Part shown: positions 42,170 through 54,363 of the stretch, in pieces
How positions within the stretch are numbered: position 1 is the stretch's first letter
Layout: the number at the start of each line of letters is the position of its first letter
Assembly: GCA_022495995.1 (NCBI GenBank)
Contig: JAFEMH010007512.1
Location: 22,836-86,835 of the forward strand
Length of the DNA stretch: 64,000 nucleotides
Direction: 5' to 3'
Source: Adenophora triphylla var. japonica
Lineage: Eukaryota > Streptophyta > Magnoliopsida > Asterales > Campanulaceae
Translations under genes and position numbers: made by a program
Notes under the pieces: generated by a model
Database searches by the model: none
What the model was told of the DNA's origin: nothing
The model's input: only the letters and a program-made list of their open reading frames with translations

Positions 42170-42706
42170 TATGTAATAAGATTTTTAATAATTAAATAAA
42201 ATTTATGATGATAAAATTATTCAAAATATTATTTATACTCTATCATTAATATAATACAATAATTAAACAAAATAAGAGGAGAAGGTGGATTTCGAAAATC
42301 GGATAAGGTGTTAGCTGTTGTAGTAGTTTCGCCTACGGAGAAGGTTGGAGCATAAGGGCGGGCAAATATGGAATAAGGTGTGTGCACGCATGGAGAAAGT
42401 AGGGAAAAAAAGGAACAGCGATAGTTGAGTTGGAATCCGTCTGTCAAATAATTATTCCAAATCTTGTCCTTATCCTCCTCTTACTTTAATATCGGCGGAA
42501 GGATGGATAATTGTATTTTCAACAGCTGTTGGCTTTTTTCTGGATGCCAGTTAGGATCCATATTAATTTGGACTGTTATCACCAAACTCTTGGGATTGGT
42601 CCCACAAACAATCAACTCCCTCCTCTATTTTCCATAACGAATCCCGGACTTGTATAATTGTATTGTACATCATTGGGATTTTTTCATATATTTTTTATTC
42701 ATATAT
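42170..42706. other. Intergenic DNA, nothing recognised
   Basis: The segment 42280-42450 is less AT-rich than its surroundings, but no frame resembles a known protein. Confidence 0.3.
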
Positions 42707-43092
42707 ATTTTTTAAAAATAAATTTTACTTCTCAAAAAAGAAAATAGAGTTAGTTCATTTTTATTATTGTGCAACTAATTTATAATTAATAGAGCACCTT
42801 TGTTTCGTTGATAAATTAATTGCGATATCTATAGATATTCCTCCCACTCATTCTCTCTGTTTAATTCTTCATACTCACAACATTTTACCATTTTCTCTTA
42901 CTATTACTCTTCTTAATTCCTCTTAAAAATTTGTAATGTTGGTGGGACGGAGGGAGGGAGTATATTTTTTAAAAATAAATTTTACTTTTCAAAAAAGAAA
43001 ATAGAGTTAGTTCATTTTTATTATTGTGCAACTAATTTATAATTAATAGAGCACCTTTCGTTTCATTGATAAATTAATTGCGATATTTATTA
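42707..43092. repeat. ~128-bp direct duplication around a truncated Stowaway MITE
   Basis: The block at ~42707-42834 (TTTTTTAAAAATAAATTTTAC ... TTAATTGCGATAT) recurs at ~42964-43092 with about five differences. Between the copies lies only the right part of a Stowaway-like MITE (42840-42960, ending GGTGGGACGGAGGGAGGGAG); its left terminus is missing. Confidence 0.85.
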
Positions 43093-43114
43093 TATGATCA
43101 ATGATTAACATGAT

Positions 43115-43447
43115 TTACAATTTAGTTACATTCATACGGCGGGTTACTTTCCAGGTGGCAAAAGGACATAATTCACGTAATTGAACTGGGAATCCAAGTG
43201 GACGAGGAAGTGGCAAGCCAGCAATACAAGAAATGAGAGAAGTTGGGCCATCTGGAGTGGGCCTGTCGCACAGGTTTACTATATTGGATCCAGAACCAAC
43301 TAATCCGGAAGCCCCCTTCAACCTGTAGATCATAAATCTGAAAATCAGACCGCTAAAAGGTAAACTAAAATAAACTCTTGTAGTGAACCGGAGCCAAAAC
43401 ATCTCTTCAGTTGCCACAACACACATTGAATCTCCACCCTCACTCAC
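43115..43447 (-). other. Unrecognised 110-codon frame
   Basis: Balanced composition (LPLPRPLGFPVQLRELCPFA) in AT-rich DNA next to the copia LTR; possibly an exon remnant. No family recognised. Confidence 0.2.
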
Positions 43448-43485
43448 ACGCCTTAACTCTCCTTACACACATTTTACCTTCGCAA

Positions 43486-44047
43486 TGTTGGGATAGAGGA
43501 CCAATCGGATTAGACTTCGGAGTAAAAGAGAGAAAATCGTCGGAATTTCTGTCGTCATGGGCGACCGCCCAGGTGATGGAGGGCGACCGCCCAGTTGCAC
43601 AGTAGGTACGTCGAATGCTGTTCATCGTTGAGGGCGGCCGCGCAGGTGTCCAAGGGCGACCGCGCACTTGGACAGAAGGTTCTGGCTCAGAGGATTTTTG
43701 CCTTGGGCGACCGCCCATGGTCTGTTGGGCGACCGCCCATGTGTCGGGGTGGAATTTTCTGGGCCCGTTTTTTAGGCAATTTTCGGGCTTCCCTTGTCCA
43801 TCTAGGTTTAGGTTTTGTTCCTTTACATATATTTAAGCTATGTTCCGTCTCCTAGACTCATTGTAACAATATACAACTATTATAGTGCAAGATCCTGGCT
43901 TGGTAGTGCCCCCAGACGTAGCCAAACATTGGTGAACTGGGTAAACAATTTCGGTGTTCTTCTTTGTGCTTTATTTCTTGTGTTTTGTTTGTGTGCTCTA
44001 ATCATTCTTGTAGGTTTGCTTGGTAGTGGAGGGCTATATTCACAACA
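43486..44047 (+). repeat. 5' LTR of a Ty1/copia element
   Basis: It starts TGTTGGGATAG and ends TTCACAACA, giving perfect TGTTG/CAACA ends; the 5 bp before it (CGCAA) would be the target duplication. U3 holds six copies of GGGCGACCGCCC-type palindromes (43559-43745), all upstream of a TATA-like ATATATTTAA at ~43826. The PBS TGGTATCAAAGC (44050-44061) follows, two bases after the end; it complements initiator methionine tRNA except one base. Confidence 0.85.
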
Positions 44048-44101
44048 ACTGGTATCAAAGCTCTTGGTTTCAAGATCAAGGGTGTTGTCAAGCAATCAAG
44101 A

Positions 44102-46252
44102 ATGGGCAAAGACAAACAGGCGGTTGAGAAATTCGATGGGTCTGACTACGGATATTGGAGGATGCAGATTGAGGATCTTTTGTACAACAAGGATCTCTAT
44201 AAGCCTCTGAAGGGTGTCAAACCGGAAGAAGAAGATCAGGAAGAATGGGAACTCATGGATCGGAAAGCCCTAGGGGTGGTCAGATCTACTTTGTCAAAGT
44301 AGATTGCAAAGACTACCAAGAAGGCGACAACCACCAAGGAGCTGTTGGATTATCTTACTGAGAGATTTGAAACTCCATCTGCTGCAAATAAGGTTGATTT
44401 GATACGCAAGATGGGTAGTCTCAAGATGCAAGAGGGAGGATCCTTGGCTAAGCACATCGATGAGTTTATGGATGTTATAGACTCATTGACTGCGGTGGAG
44501 ATCAAGTTCGATGATGAGGTTCATGCGTGCTTGTTGCTAGCATCTTTACCAGGAAGTTGGAGCGAAACGGTGACAGCGATCAATGCTTCAGCAGGTAAGA
44601 AGAAATTGAAGTATGATGATGTTAAAGACTTTCTTTTGGGCGAAGAAAATCGCATGAAGAAGTTGGGGACATCGAGTGCTTCGGGATCGGCTTTAGCTAC
44701 TACTAGCAAGAGGAAGCCAGGTACTAGCAAACAAGGGAGAACCGAATCTAGGGAGAACGTGGTGAGTGGTAAGGGAAAAGCTGTGCAGATCAAAGATAAA
44801 CCAAAGCTCGCAAAGGGATCAGTTCAGTGCTATCATTGTAAGGAGTTGGGACACTACAAGAGGGATTGTCCCAATCGTGGGGGCAATTCGGTGAATGTGA
44901 CAGTCGAAGGTGACGATGTACTGGTTCTGAGTGTTAGTAGTGCACTAGAATCATGGGTGCTGGATTCGGGGGCATCATTCCACTCTTGCGGGCATAAAGA
45001 AGAGATGGAGAATTACACTTCCGGTGATTTCGGTAAGGTCTATCTGGCGGATGGCGAGCCTTTGGAAATCAAGGGGAAGGGGGATGTCAGAATAGGAGCA
45101 TCGGACGGGAAGGTCTTACATCTGAACGGGGTCAGACACATTCCGGGTTTGAAAAAGAACCTACTATCAGTTGGGCAGTTGGACGAAGAAGGTTACAAGG
45201 TAACATTCGGCTGCAGAAACTGGGTTATTACCAAGGAGGACTGCGAGATCGCTCGGGGTAATAAGGAGGGGACTTTGTATTTGGCGAATAACACCAAGGA
45301 TAATATCGCGGTGGCGGCAGCCAAGGGTGATACGGATTTGTGACACTGTCGATTGGGTCACATGAGTGAGACGGGGATGAAGGTACTTTGTTCAAAGGGA
45401 CTACTACCGGGTTTGAAGACAGTCAACGTGGGGATCTGCGAAGATTGTATGTTTGGCAAACAAGGAAGAAATAATTTCTCGAGGACAGGTAGGGGTTTGA
45501 GGGAAGCAAAGTTAGAACTTTTTCACACTGATTTGTGGGGACCATCTCCGGTAACTTCTCTTGGTGGTGCGTCATATTACATGACTTTTATTGATGATTC
45601 TACAAGGAAGGTCTGGTTTTATTTCTTGAAGGGGAAAGATGAAGCTTTCGAGGTGTTCAAGAAGTGGTGGGCCTTGGTGGAGAATCAGACGGGACTTAAG
45701 CTTAAGTGCTTGAGATCAGATAATGGTGGGGAGTATGAGCTTGGTGAGTTTAGGGAATATTGTGCTGCAAATGGTATTCGTATGGAGAAGACACCAAAGC
45801 GCACACCACAACTCAATGGGGTTGCAGAGAGGATGGACAGAACATTGAACGAGAGGGCTGGAAGTATGAGATTGAAGTGTGGACTTCCGAAGATGTTTTG
45901 GGCATATGCAGTTGACACAGCGGCTTTCTTGATCAATCGGGGACCATCGGTACCATTGGGGAATGGAATTCCAGAGGAAGCATGGAGTGGCAAGCAGGTA
46001 AATCTGTCCTTTCTTTGCATATTTGGCTGCGTTTCTTATGTTCATATTGATTCTGCTGAGAGAACTAAATTAGATGCAAAATCTGTTAAGTGTACGTTTA
46101 TTGGATATGGCGGGGATGACTTCGGGTATAAGTTTTGGGATGACCAAAACCATAAAATTATTCATAGTCGAGATGTGGTATTCAATGAACAGGTATTGTA
46201 CAAGGACAGAAAGGGGGCATCTGATGATACTAGTTCAGAACCGGAATTATAG
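44102..46252 (+). pseudogene. Copia Gag, protease and integrase
   Basis: One reading frame runs from ATG 44102 to 46252, broken by TAG at 44300-44302 and TGA at ~45341. Gag: KFDGSDYGYWRMQIEDLL, then ELLDYLTERFE and the zinc knuckle CYHCKELGHYKRDC (~44829). Protease: WVLDSGASFHSC. The integrase zinc finger is HCRLGHMSETGM...CEDCMFGK. The integrase core keeps D,D,E: HTDLWGPSP, LRSDNGGEY and LNGVAERMDRTLNE. The order integrase before RT is Ty1/copia; the Gag start suggests the Tork/Tnt1 side. A frameshift near 46250 ends this frame. Confidence 0.88.
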
Positions 46253-46254
46253 AG

Positions 46255-47012
46255 GTGGAGGTTCCAAACTCGGGTGGGAGCAGAACAGTTCATGTTGACC
46301 ATGGTCAGGAGGTCACTGAAGATGAACCACATACTCCAGAACCGGATATTCCGCTGCGTAGATCCAGCAGATTGCGTGGATCGCCTGACAGGTATACTCC
46401 TTCCAATTATTATTTGCTGTTGACAGATAATGGGGAACCGGAATGTTATGCGGAGGCTGTTCGTAGTGCACTTTGTAATAAGTGGAAAGCTGCGATGGAT
46501 GATGAGATGGACTCATTGAAGGCCAACAAAACTTGAGAGTTGACTGAACTACCTAAGGGGAAGAAGGCACTGCATAACAAGTGGGTTTACAGGATCAAGG
46601 AGGAAGCCGACGGCAGTAAGCGTTACAAGGCAAGATTGGTTGTAAAAGGGTTTCAGCAAAAGTATGGTATTGACTACACCGAGGTATTCACTCCGGTTGT
46701 GAAGATGACCACTATCAGAATGGTTCTGGGGATAGTAGTGGCAGATAACTTGTTGCTTGAACAGATGGATGTAAAGACGGCCTTTCTTCATGGGGACTTG
46801 GAGGAAGAAATTTACATGGTACATCTAGAGGGTTACTTGTCTAAGGGTAGCGAGAAGCTAGTTTGCAGATTGACTAAGAGCTTGTACGACCTTAAACAAG
46901 CTCCTAGGCAGTGGTACAGAAAGTTTGATGGGTTCATGCATGACATTGATTTTATCAGATGTGAGGCGGATCATTATTGCTACTTCAAGAACACGGACAA
47001 TGGGTACATAAT
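46255..47012 (+). pseudogene. Copia reverse transcriptase, truncated by an insertion
   Basis: After the shift near 46250 the frame continues PDIPLRRSSRLRGSPDRY and WKAAMDDEMDSLKAN, meets TGA at 46534, and goes on in the same frame: ALHNKWVYRIKEEADGSKRY, QMDVKTAFLHGDLEEEIYM and LTKSLYDLKQAPRQWYRKFD. It is cut at ~47012, in NTDNGYII, just before the catalytic YVDD. The cut is the 3' LTR end of the Athila-like element; the rest should lie beyond the right edge of the window. Confidence 0.88.
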
Positions 47013-48590
47013 TGTTCGAAGTCAAAACCTAACGGTTTATTTATATCCGCAAGCGCACAGGCTATTGTAATATAGCGGGTGCAAGTACGGATCGATCCCA
47101 CAGAGACAAGGTTTACTTTAGAGAATATTTTTGTCCTTAGAAATTATAGAAAATATTGGGGGGAGATAAAATTTGGTTTTTAGAAAATAGAAAGAATCAT
47201 AAACAGAAAATACTTTAATTAAATTATTATAAAACGAAGCATTCTCGGGATTGGAAATCATACACATAATCTTGTTCATCAAATCGTCATTGTCTTAAAG
47301 ATAAAGGTTTTCATAAAAAGCAAGGATGATACATTCGGCTTGCACTACTTCTCACGGTCAAGCAAGTAGTGTTGTATTCTTCACTAATTATGTCCTAACT
47401 GTTTGAGATTTCCGTTTACGTTGTTCCCGCCCTGTCACAAACGGGCGTTCCGGCTTATCTCTAGCTGACCATAATTAGTAAGAACCCTTTAAGAACGAGA
47501 GTCGACATATTTTCCATTAAAGGAACATCTCTAGGCCATTGAACTACTTTCGTGATCAATGAAACCTAGTTTCTTTATATGGTTCCGTCAATCGAGATTC
47601 TCCGCTAGGTACTTCTCTCAATTGACTGAATCATACAAATTGGACATCTCCAAAATGTAAGGCATTTAGAGAATAATATAAAGAAATTGTTTAGATGAAG
47701 AAAGAAGACAAGACTTTTCATTTTAAATGATGAACAAGTATGCTTTTGAGTTTCCAACCCCAAGAATAAGGGGGATTACTCACAAGCCATTTATAACAAA
47801 TAAGCAATTAAAATAAGAGATTGAGTAAGAAAGACTTATGAATATAGAAGGCAAATTGCTGGAAATGGTGCTTCACTTTATTGCTTTTCTTCCAAAGTAA
47901 TTCCAAGAACAAACAATGAACTTGATCTTCAAATCTCTTTGGAAAATTGTTGTCACAAGTATTTGTATTTTCTATCTATGAAGTATCAGTGATTTCTCTC
48001 TAAAATTTCGTGTCTAAGACTGATTACAAGGGTCCTATTTATAATTGGGAGGGGACTCTTCAAGAAGGTGCCATCAAAAGGTGCCTTTACATTCTGCAGT
48101 CACGATTTGCACGGCCGCGTCAAGGAAGTTGCACGGCCGTGCACTCCTTGGCGCCAGATTTGAATTTGCGTTTTGACACTTCGCACGGCCGCTCCACTCT
48201 AAGCTGCACGGCCGCTCTGAATAATGACACGGCCACTCAATCTTCAAGACACGGCCGCTCTATATTTTAGGGCCACAAATGGCCTGAAAATGGCTAGGCG
48301 CACGGCCGTTCCGTGTTGGCTGCACGGCCGCTCCACCTGAATTTAACTTTGTGTGCTTGATTTGGTTGGTGCTCTTCCATGTCTTTTGCCTTGAAGTGTC
48401 CAAGCATCCTTTTTGATAAAAAGACCTTAAAACCTGTCTTTAAAATGCAAGAAATATACCAAAAGGCGTAAAATCTAGAAAGTAAGAAAAAGGAACTAAA
48501 AAGTACATAAAATGAAATGAGAAATGATATTTTATGCTTTAAAAAGTATATAAAACTAAGGGTAAATGACTATATAATAGTCACTTATCA
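47013..48590 (-). repeat. 3' LTR of the Athila-like element
   Basis: On - it starts TGATAAGTGACTATTATATAG and ends GACTTCGAACA (TG...CA), 1578 bp. Eight copies of CACGGCCG (one a perfect GCACGGCCGTGC) lie at 48109-48335, upstream on - of a TATA box (TATAAATA, 48043-48036). No substantial ORF. Confidence 0.75.
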
Positions 48591-48591
48591 A

Positions 48592-49733
48592 ACTCTCCCA
48601 CACTTAAGCTTTTGCTTGTCCCCAAGCAAACTTAGAATGAAATACGGAGAGGGAGAAAAAGCAAGAATGATCCTTCAGAAATAAAGTAGCAAGCCCTAAA
48701 TGCCTTTTGGATAATGCCTTCATCTTTCTAATCATATTTTGTATACCATTAAAAATTTATCTAGGAAGAAGTATTTTGGGATATTTTTAAAGAGATAATT
48801 TATAAGACTATAACCTAATATAGCATATATAGAATTTTGACCAAGTAAAGCATGCTAGAAGGATAAATCTTAGATTCATTTCTTGGTAGAAGAGAAGCTT
48901 TCACTCTTTAGGGTGATTTTTGAGAAAAAAAAATGAATTTATTTCTTTAAAATGTACAAGAGAAAGTATAAATATTTATTCACAAGTTAGAAGTTCTCGA
49001 AGAATTGTTTTACATTTTTGAATCACAAGGGTGGAAAATGGATGATGGTAGTGGAAAAATCTCATTAAAGTTTAAACAAATTTATCTTATCTTTGCACGT
49101 GTTAAATTTTTGCAAAAGACCTAAGTTATTTTTGATCCTTTCAAGTAGGAGACATTGTGGTTGCGAACCCCATGTTCCTAATACTTAGATCAAGAATACT
49201 TTTGGATATTACTCCCGTTTGGCAAGGAAGCATCGTCGCAGCGAACGCCGTGCCCCGAGTTACTTAGGAAGTAATAGGTTTCTTTTTGCTTTTAAGGATT
49301 GGTGACAAAGTCACTCTTTTTTAGCAATAAGATAAAGATGTCTACTTTGATTTGATTTGAGAATGGAAAGATGAAATTTTTGATGAAAGGGTGTGATTCA
49401 AAGGATGCAAACAAAAGGTGCTTCTAAAAAGGGAATAGACATTTAATAAAGATAAAGGATGTACAATCTTAAAAAAATATTCTCAATATTTTTTTCATAA
49501 AAATGACCAAGTACAGATTTAAAGATTCCTTCTAATCAAATGCATTTTTCTTGATGAAACTCTATATTGTGCTATACTAACTTATGAGGCTTTCAATTAT
49601 TTCCTAAAAATATCCCTATATTTTTCTTTTTATAAATTTCTAAGTTTATAGAAAATATGAGAGGAAAGATAAATAGGCATTATTCTAGGGCAAATGGCAA
49701 GCATAAGAAATAATGATATGGATCATCATAGGA

Positions 49734-49764
<31 letters not shown>

Positions 49765-49940
49765 TATACTATTATACATGCATAAATGAAAAATGCAACT
49801 AAGTTAAAACGAAAAAAAATTACACTAGAAAGCAATTAAATCTAATCTAGAAAGCAAGTAAAAATTTAAACTAGAAAGCGAAAATAAAAGGATAGATATA
49901 CCCTCCCCCACACTTGAAATGAACATTGTCCTCAATGTTT
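48592..49940 (-). other. Non-coding 3' region of the Athila-like element, with two PPT-like motifs
   Basis: On - the pattern TTG.GGACAA..(n)..AAGTGTGGG.GAG occurs twice: at 49938-49901, 45 bp after the ORF, and at 48626-48592, abutting the 3' LTR. The second acts by position as the polypurine tract. Between them the sequence is AT-rich and non-coding, including a (TTTA)n run at 49736-49762. Confidence 0.55.
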
Positions 49941-49984
49941 CAAGGAACAATGTCAAATCCCGGGAGGGTAAAGAGAAAAACTTA

Positions 49985-51241
49985 CTAAAATGGTGGTGGT
50001 GGTGGAAAGTTGTCCCAATAGTTTGCCCCATAGTTGTAAATGTCGTCAATCCTTCCTTGGGCATGTTGAATACGACCGTCCATTTGGCCGAGTTGTTGAA
50101 GGATTTGAGCGTTTTGCTCAAGCAATTGACCTTGTTGGGTAAACATTTGATCAAATCTTTGATAGAAGTCGGGTGGCAATGGTGCTTGAATCTCTTCTTC
50201 TCCTTCTTCTTCTTGGCCTTCTCCTTCAATGGCATTTGGAAATATCCAAGTTTTGGGCTCTCTTATTCGAATGGTGGGGAGATTGTTGCTTGGGAGTACA
50301 ATATAGGGCGTTTTTCCCGCTCCTACTAACCAATTGTACTCGTTATTCCCCCTCTCCGTAATGAGCTGCATAGTCCGAAGGGTTGGAATATTCAATTTTG
50401 TTGACCCTCTCACCTCAACCCAATCATTTGGAATCTCAAAATTAAAGTGCTTGGCAAACAAAGTAACTATACCTCCAATATGAATTTCCCCGTTGTAGGT
50501 TGGGGAAATGATGTCACCAATCAACTCAAAAAGAAAATTGCACAAATTCAACCTCCTTCTCTCCCAAAGAAAACACCATAATACATGCAACTCCTTCCTA
50601 TTTACCGTTCCCTTATCCTCCCTAGCAAAGATGGTGAAAGCGTACATCCTATGCATGAGGCGGATGGATGGGTGAATTATAGAAGAAGCTTTGGCGTTCC
50701 GGGATGTGTAGGATGGAAGGCCGGTAATTTGGTTCCAAAAAGCAGTCTCATTATATTCAATGGGCATGTCGGGAAAAGACTCAGTTTGGAATGATAAACC
50801 CAAAATTCTACTAACTTCAGCCCCGGTCAAATGAAGCTCTCTTCCTCCAAGGCGAAAGTTCAAATGGAATTGATTAAAATCCCTTCCCGTTAATCGACAA
50901 GTTTCCTGCACAATCTTACTCTTCACCGTGCTTAGAAATTCTAGGGTAAGGACCTCATAAGTCTTTTCATGCTTCTGAAGGAAGCCATAGGATCTCAATC
51001 CCATATGAAGAGTAAGAACATTCCCATAAATTCCTAAAGCTCTTAGGGCAAGCCTATCAGGAAATTGGATTGGCCTAATCCTTTTAGAACTCTAGGTAAC
51101 AAAACGTGCCGTCTCCCTTGAGCTTCTAAAATCAATCCCCAAAGTATTGAGAGTAGGATTAAAGATAGAGGAAGAGCCTTGCTCTTTTCGAGATTTCTTT
51201 GTTGCTCTCTCTGTGGCCTTCCCTTTTCCTTTGGTAGACAT
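49985..51241 (-). pseudogene. ATHILA ORF-1-like protein (419 codons, one stop)
   Basis: The frame opens at ATG 51241 (MSTKGKGKATERATKKSRK, basic) and has a single TAG at 51094-51092; it is open from there to 49985. FRLGGRELHLTGAEVSRILG, YNETAFWNQITG, ASSIIHPSIRLMHRMYAFTIFAR and RKELHVLWCFL match the Arabidopsis retrotransposon ORF-1 family (PF03078-like) as I recall it. The C-terminus has a Glu-rich patch, a Gln-rich coiled coil (QQGQLLEQNAQILQQLGQMD) and ends PPPPPF. Function unknown; it is found in Athila and in non-autonomous derivatives. Confidence 0.78.
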
Positions 51242-51505
51242 TGTAGCAAAAACCCAAAAAGTTGAAAGACAAGAGAAGTGAAAGAGTTTTTTTACCCGAA
51301 GAATTTGCTGAAGGAATCCCGAAATCCTTGTTACCCGACCACTGAAATGTCCAAAAGCTTCCTTCTTGCACTTTGATCTTGAGCAATAATCCCTTCGAAT
51401 TTATGAAATGGGTGAAGGGTTTTGAATTTTCGGAATTGGGGTTTTAGGAGGGTTTTGGGATGATTTTGGTGGGGGAGAAATGTTTGAGTGGTGGATTTGA
51501 GGAGG

Positions 51506-52973
51506 TGTAAGTACCCCAATCTGGATCACTCCCTTTCAAACACACGGGAAACACCGCAGACTCATCCACGCAGTCTCAGAGACCCCTCTCACTCAAAACC
51601 CTCTCAAAACCCTCTCAAACCCCCAACCAAACCAAGGGGAGGAGCCTTTCTGGGATAAAAAGGGACAAAAGGACCTTTTGGGAATTTTCAGAAATCGTAA
51701 AGCAATTAAGGTCCGTACGACCTCTTTGTTTCAATGATTACTAAATCCCCTTAAAGTCCACAATATTCCCTCAAATCCCGGGAGAAATGATGGTTTCCAT
51801 GCAGAGTTGGTCCGTACGGACCTCTTTGCATGCAAGATGGTCCGTACGGACCTTATTGCTCAATGGGGAACATCATCATTCCCAAATATTCTCCATCATT
51901 GCATTCCTCAAATCGAGGAAATCCAAAATTCTCGGGATAACCAAGAAGGTCCGTACGGACCTCTTTGCTCCGAAATTTTTACTATAAATAGAGGGCTCCC
52001 CCTCCTCATTTTTTCACACCTCCCACTTCTCTCTTCCTCCCTAAGCCTTCCGCTCCCCTTCTAAGACCTTTCGAGGCATTCCCGCCCCTTCGGATCCTTC
52101 CGAGGCCTTCCGGGCCCCCTCGAGGTGCTCCGAAGCCTCTCCGAGCGCTCCCGAGACGCTCCCGCGCTGCCCCGAGGCACTCTCGAGGTACTCTGAGGCC
52201 TCTCGTGGTACTCCGAGGCCTTGCCTGGTCTTTCCCACGGTGTCCCGGCTCTGCCCGAATCCAACCAACGATCCCAAACCTTGCCGAACCTCTGCCCGAA
52301 TCCAACCAACGATTCCAACGCACGCCGAACCTCTGCCCGACTGATCCCGACGATCCCCACGCACGCCGAACCTCTGCCCGAACGCAGCCTACAACCTCAA
52401 CTCACGCCGAAACTCTGTCCGCAGACAACCGGCATCCCCGAAGCAATCCGAACGCTACTCCGACCTCAAACACTATTCCCCTGCGGAAGACAGACACGAA
52501 CCAACATTGGTAAGGCTTCCTTCCTATTCTATTTCAATACATTTCAATACAATGTAGACATCCGATACAGCATGCATTTTTAAAAGCACACACACACACA
52601 CACAACTTTTTAAAGGATATTAGGGGTATCCGAAAGACTCGTTTTACGAGGCTACTCGGTGAGCTCTAATATTCTAATATTCTCTTCCCGAGGGAGTCAT
52701 CTGACCTCCGAACTCAAAATCTCATCACACAAAAACAGCTTAAAATTTATCTTTAAACCGATGCCCTTTTTCAATGTTTTGGGCTTAATAAAAACGGCGT
52801 GGCGACTCTACAAAGCAAAACACAACGGCGAGACACCTCCAACACGCAAGCGCTAAGACGGAATAAGCCAGATGCCGGGCGCGATTGTGCCGCTCTCGGA
52901 TCCGGCGAACATTCCCGAACAGCACGAATGCGAGATGCACGGGGCCCTCACGCGAGCCGGATCCCTGTAATTT
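51506..52973 (+). repeat. 5' LTR of the right-hand Tat/Ogre-like element
   Basis: It starts TGTAAGTACCCCAATCTGG and ends CCCTGTAATTT, directly before the PBS. U3 has palindromes at 51809, 51839 and 51948 plus one missing a G at 51710. TATA box (TATAAATA) at 51983-51990; the CTCGT/ACGAG hairpin near 52638; GGCGTGGCGACTC near 52795. It aligns with 4445-5784 throughout. Confidence 0.85.
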
Positions 52974-52991
52974 TGGCGACTCACTGTGGAT
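52974..52991 (+). other. Primer-binding site (Ogre/Tat type)
   Basis: TGGCGACTCACTGTGGA follows the LTR and resembles the TGGCGACTC(C/T).CTGGGGA PBS that I recall for Ogre/Tat elements, with a few changes. Confidence 0.6.
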
Positions 52992-54360
52992 ATTTTGTTT
53001 TAAAACTTTTAAACAAAACAAAAGATTTTTAAAACGATGATGAGGGTCAAACTTTCATTTTACCCCTTCCTTTAACTCGTGTGTGTGTGCACGTGCTTCG
53101 TTTTTATTTTACAAAAAAATAAAAATACAAAAAAAAAATGCATCAATATACATCTGCATACATTTAAAATTCTTCAAAAACTTCTATTTTACTCGTAAAA
53201 GAATTTTAGAGACCGCACACTACGCGCACCGCCGCCTCGGTTACACCGCACTCTACTCACACCGCCGCCTCGGTTACACCGCACACTATGCGCATAGCCG
53301 CTTGCCTCGGATATTAATGCACACTACAACCCTTAACCCGGAGTGGTCTCGCCTGGCACCGTTTGGTCTTCCTAGGCCTCTTGGGCGCGCACGGGATCAT
53401 TCCAAACATCCCATCCTAGCCAAGCGTCAACCCCGCACGTTTGAGTCTTGAGTCACACTCTGTCCGGACTCGGTTGGTTTTACCCGGTCCGTGTCATACA
53501 CTGATACATATACCATGCCGGCCATTTTCTCGAGTCAAGGCTCGGAACTCAAGATCCCTCGCGCAAAGCAAAGCGATGAAAGGTCATGCTAAAATCTTGA
53601 CTCGATCTTGATTTCCGGCTACACCTGCACGATGTTCCGTCCCGATATACATCCATGCTCGCATGACACCATGTCATCACGCCTTTGATACGTCGCCCAT
53701 GACTATATGACCCACCAACGCCTAACGTCACAGATCCCTTGCGCAAGCAAGGTAAAGAGAGGTCATGCCGAACTCTTGACCCGATCTTGACTCGGTGGCC
53801 GGCTCGGTTCACTATTCACATGGCTAACGCATCAAAACGAACATGACAGGCTCGGTCCTTAGGTTCGATTTTTCTTTAGGCCGGTGGAAACCGCTTGCAC
53901 TATAGGACCCTCGCCCGGGCCGTCCACCCCGGGATGTCGAAATACAGGTGCAAAACGAGGGGCTTATAGCCGCACGTATGGTCTCCACCGACCCAGATCT
54001 AGCATAGTTGCGAAAAGAAGAGCAATCTTTTCCAACCTACCTAGGATTCTCGAGAAAACACGTTTTAAGTAAATTAAAACAACAAAAAAAAATCGTAAAA
54101 TAAAAGAAACGGAAACCGCATGCCACGTGAGCTTTCCCCTTCTATCCCGTTAGGCCATTCCCGTGTCTAAACCTTGCCCGTCACCCTCCAGCGAACCGAG
54201 AGTGGTTGAGAATCCCTGGAAGCCGCCTTTTCGCATTGAGGTCACAAGGTCCGATAGCCCTTCCAGCTTCAACTGGTCCGCACCGTCCAATACTCCCCAT
54301 GACGGGATCAACGTATAACAAGTGAGGGAAACGGAACCCCGCCACTAAGGAATCTCCAGA
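52992..54360 (+). other. Untranslated leader of the right-hand element, with repeats
   Basis: Three ~33-bp units with CACCGCCGCCTCGGTTACAC lie at 53214-53312. A ~75-bp segment at ~53550-53625 (GATCCCTCGCGCAA ... TCTTGACTCGATCTTGA) recurs at ~53731-53806. No coding region is recognised. Confidence 0.6.
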
Positions 54361-54363
54361 CAA

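Larger units (their letters stand above)
47013..51505 (-). mobile_element. Athila-like LTR element on -, inserted in the copia RT
   Basis: On - the order is ORF (51241-49985), non-coding ~1.3 kb, polypurine tract (AAGTGTGGGAGAG, ~48605-48593), 3' LTR (48590-47013). No pol domain is visible between ORF and LTR. The 5' part is cut at 51505 by the gypsy element on +, so the 5' LTR and any pol are outside the window. Confidence 0.72.
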
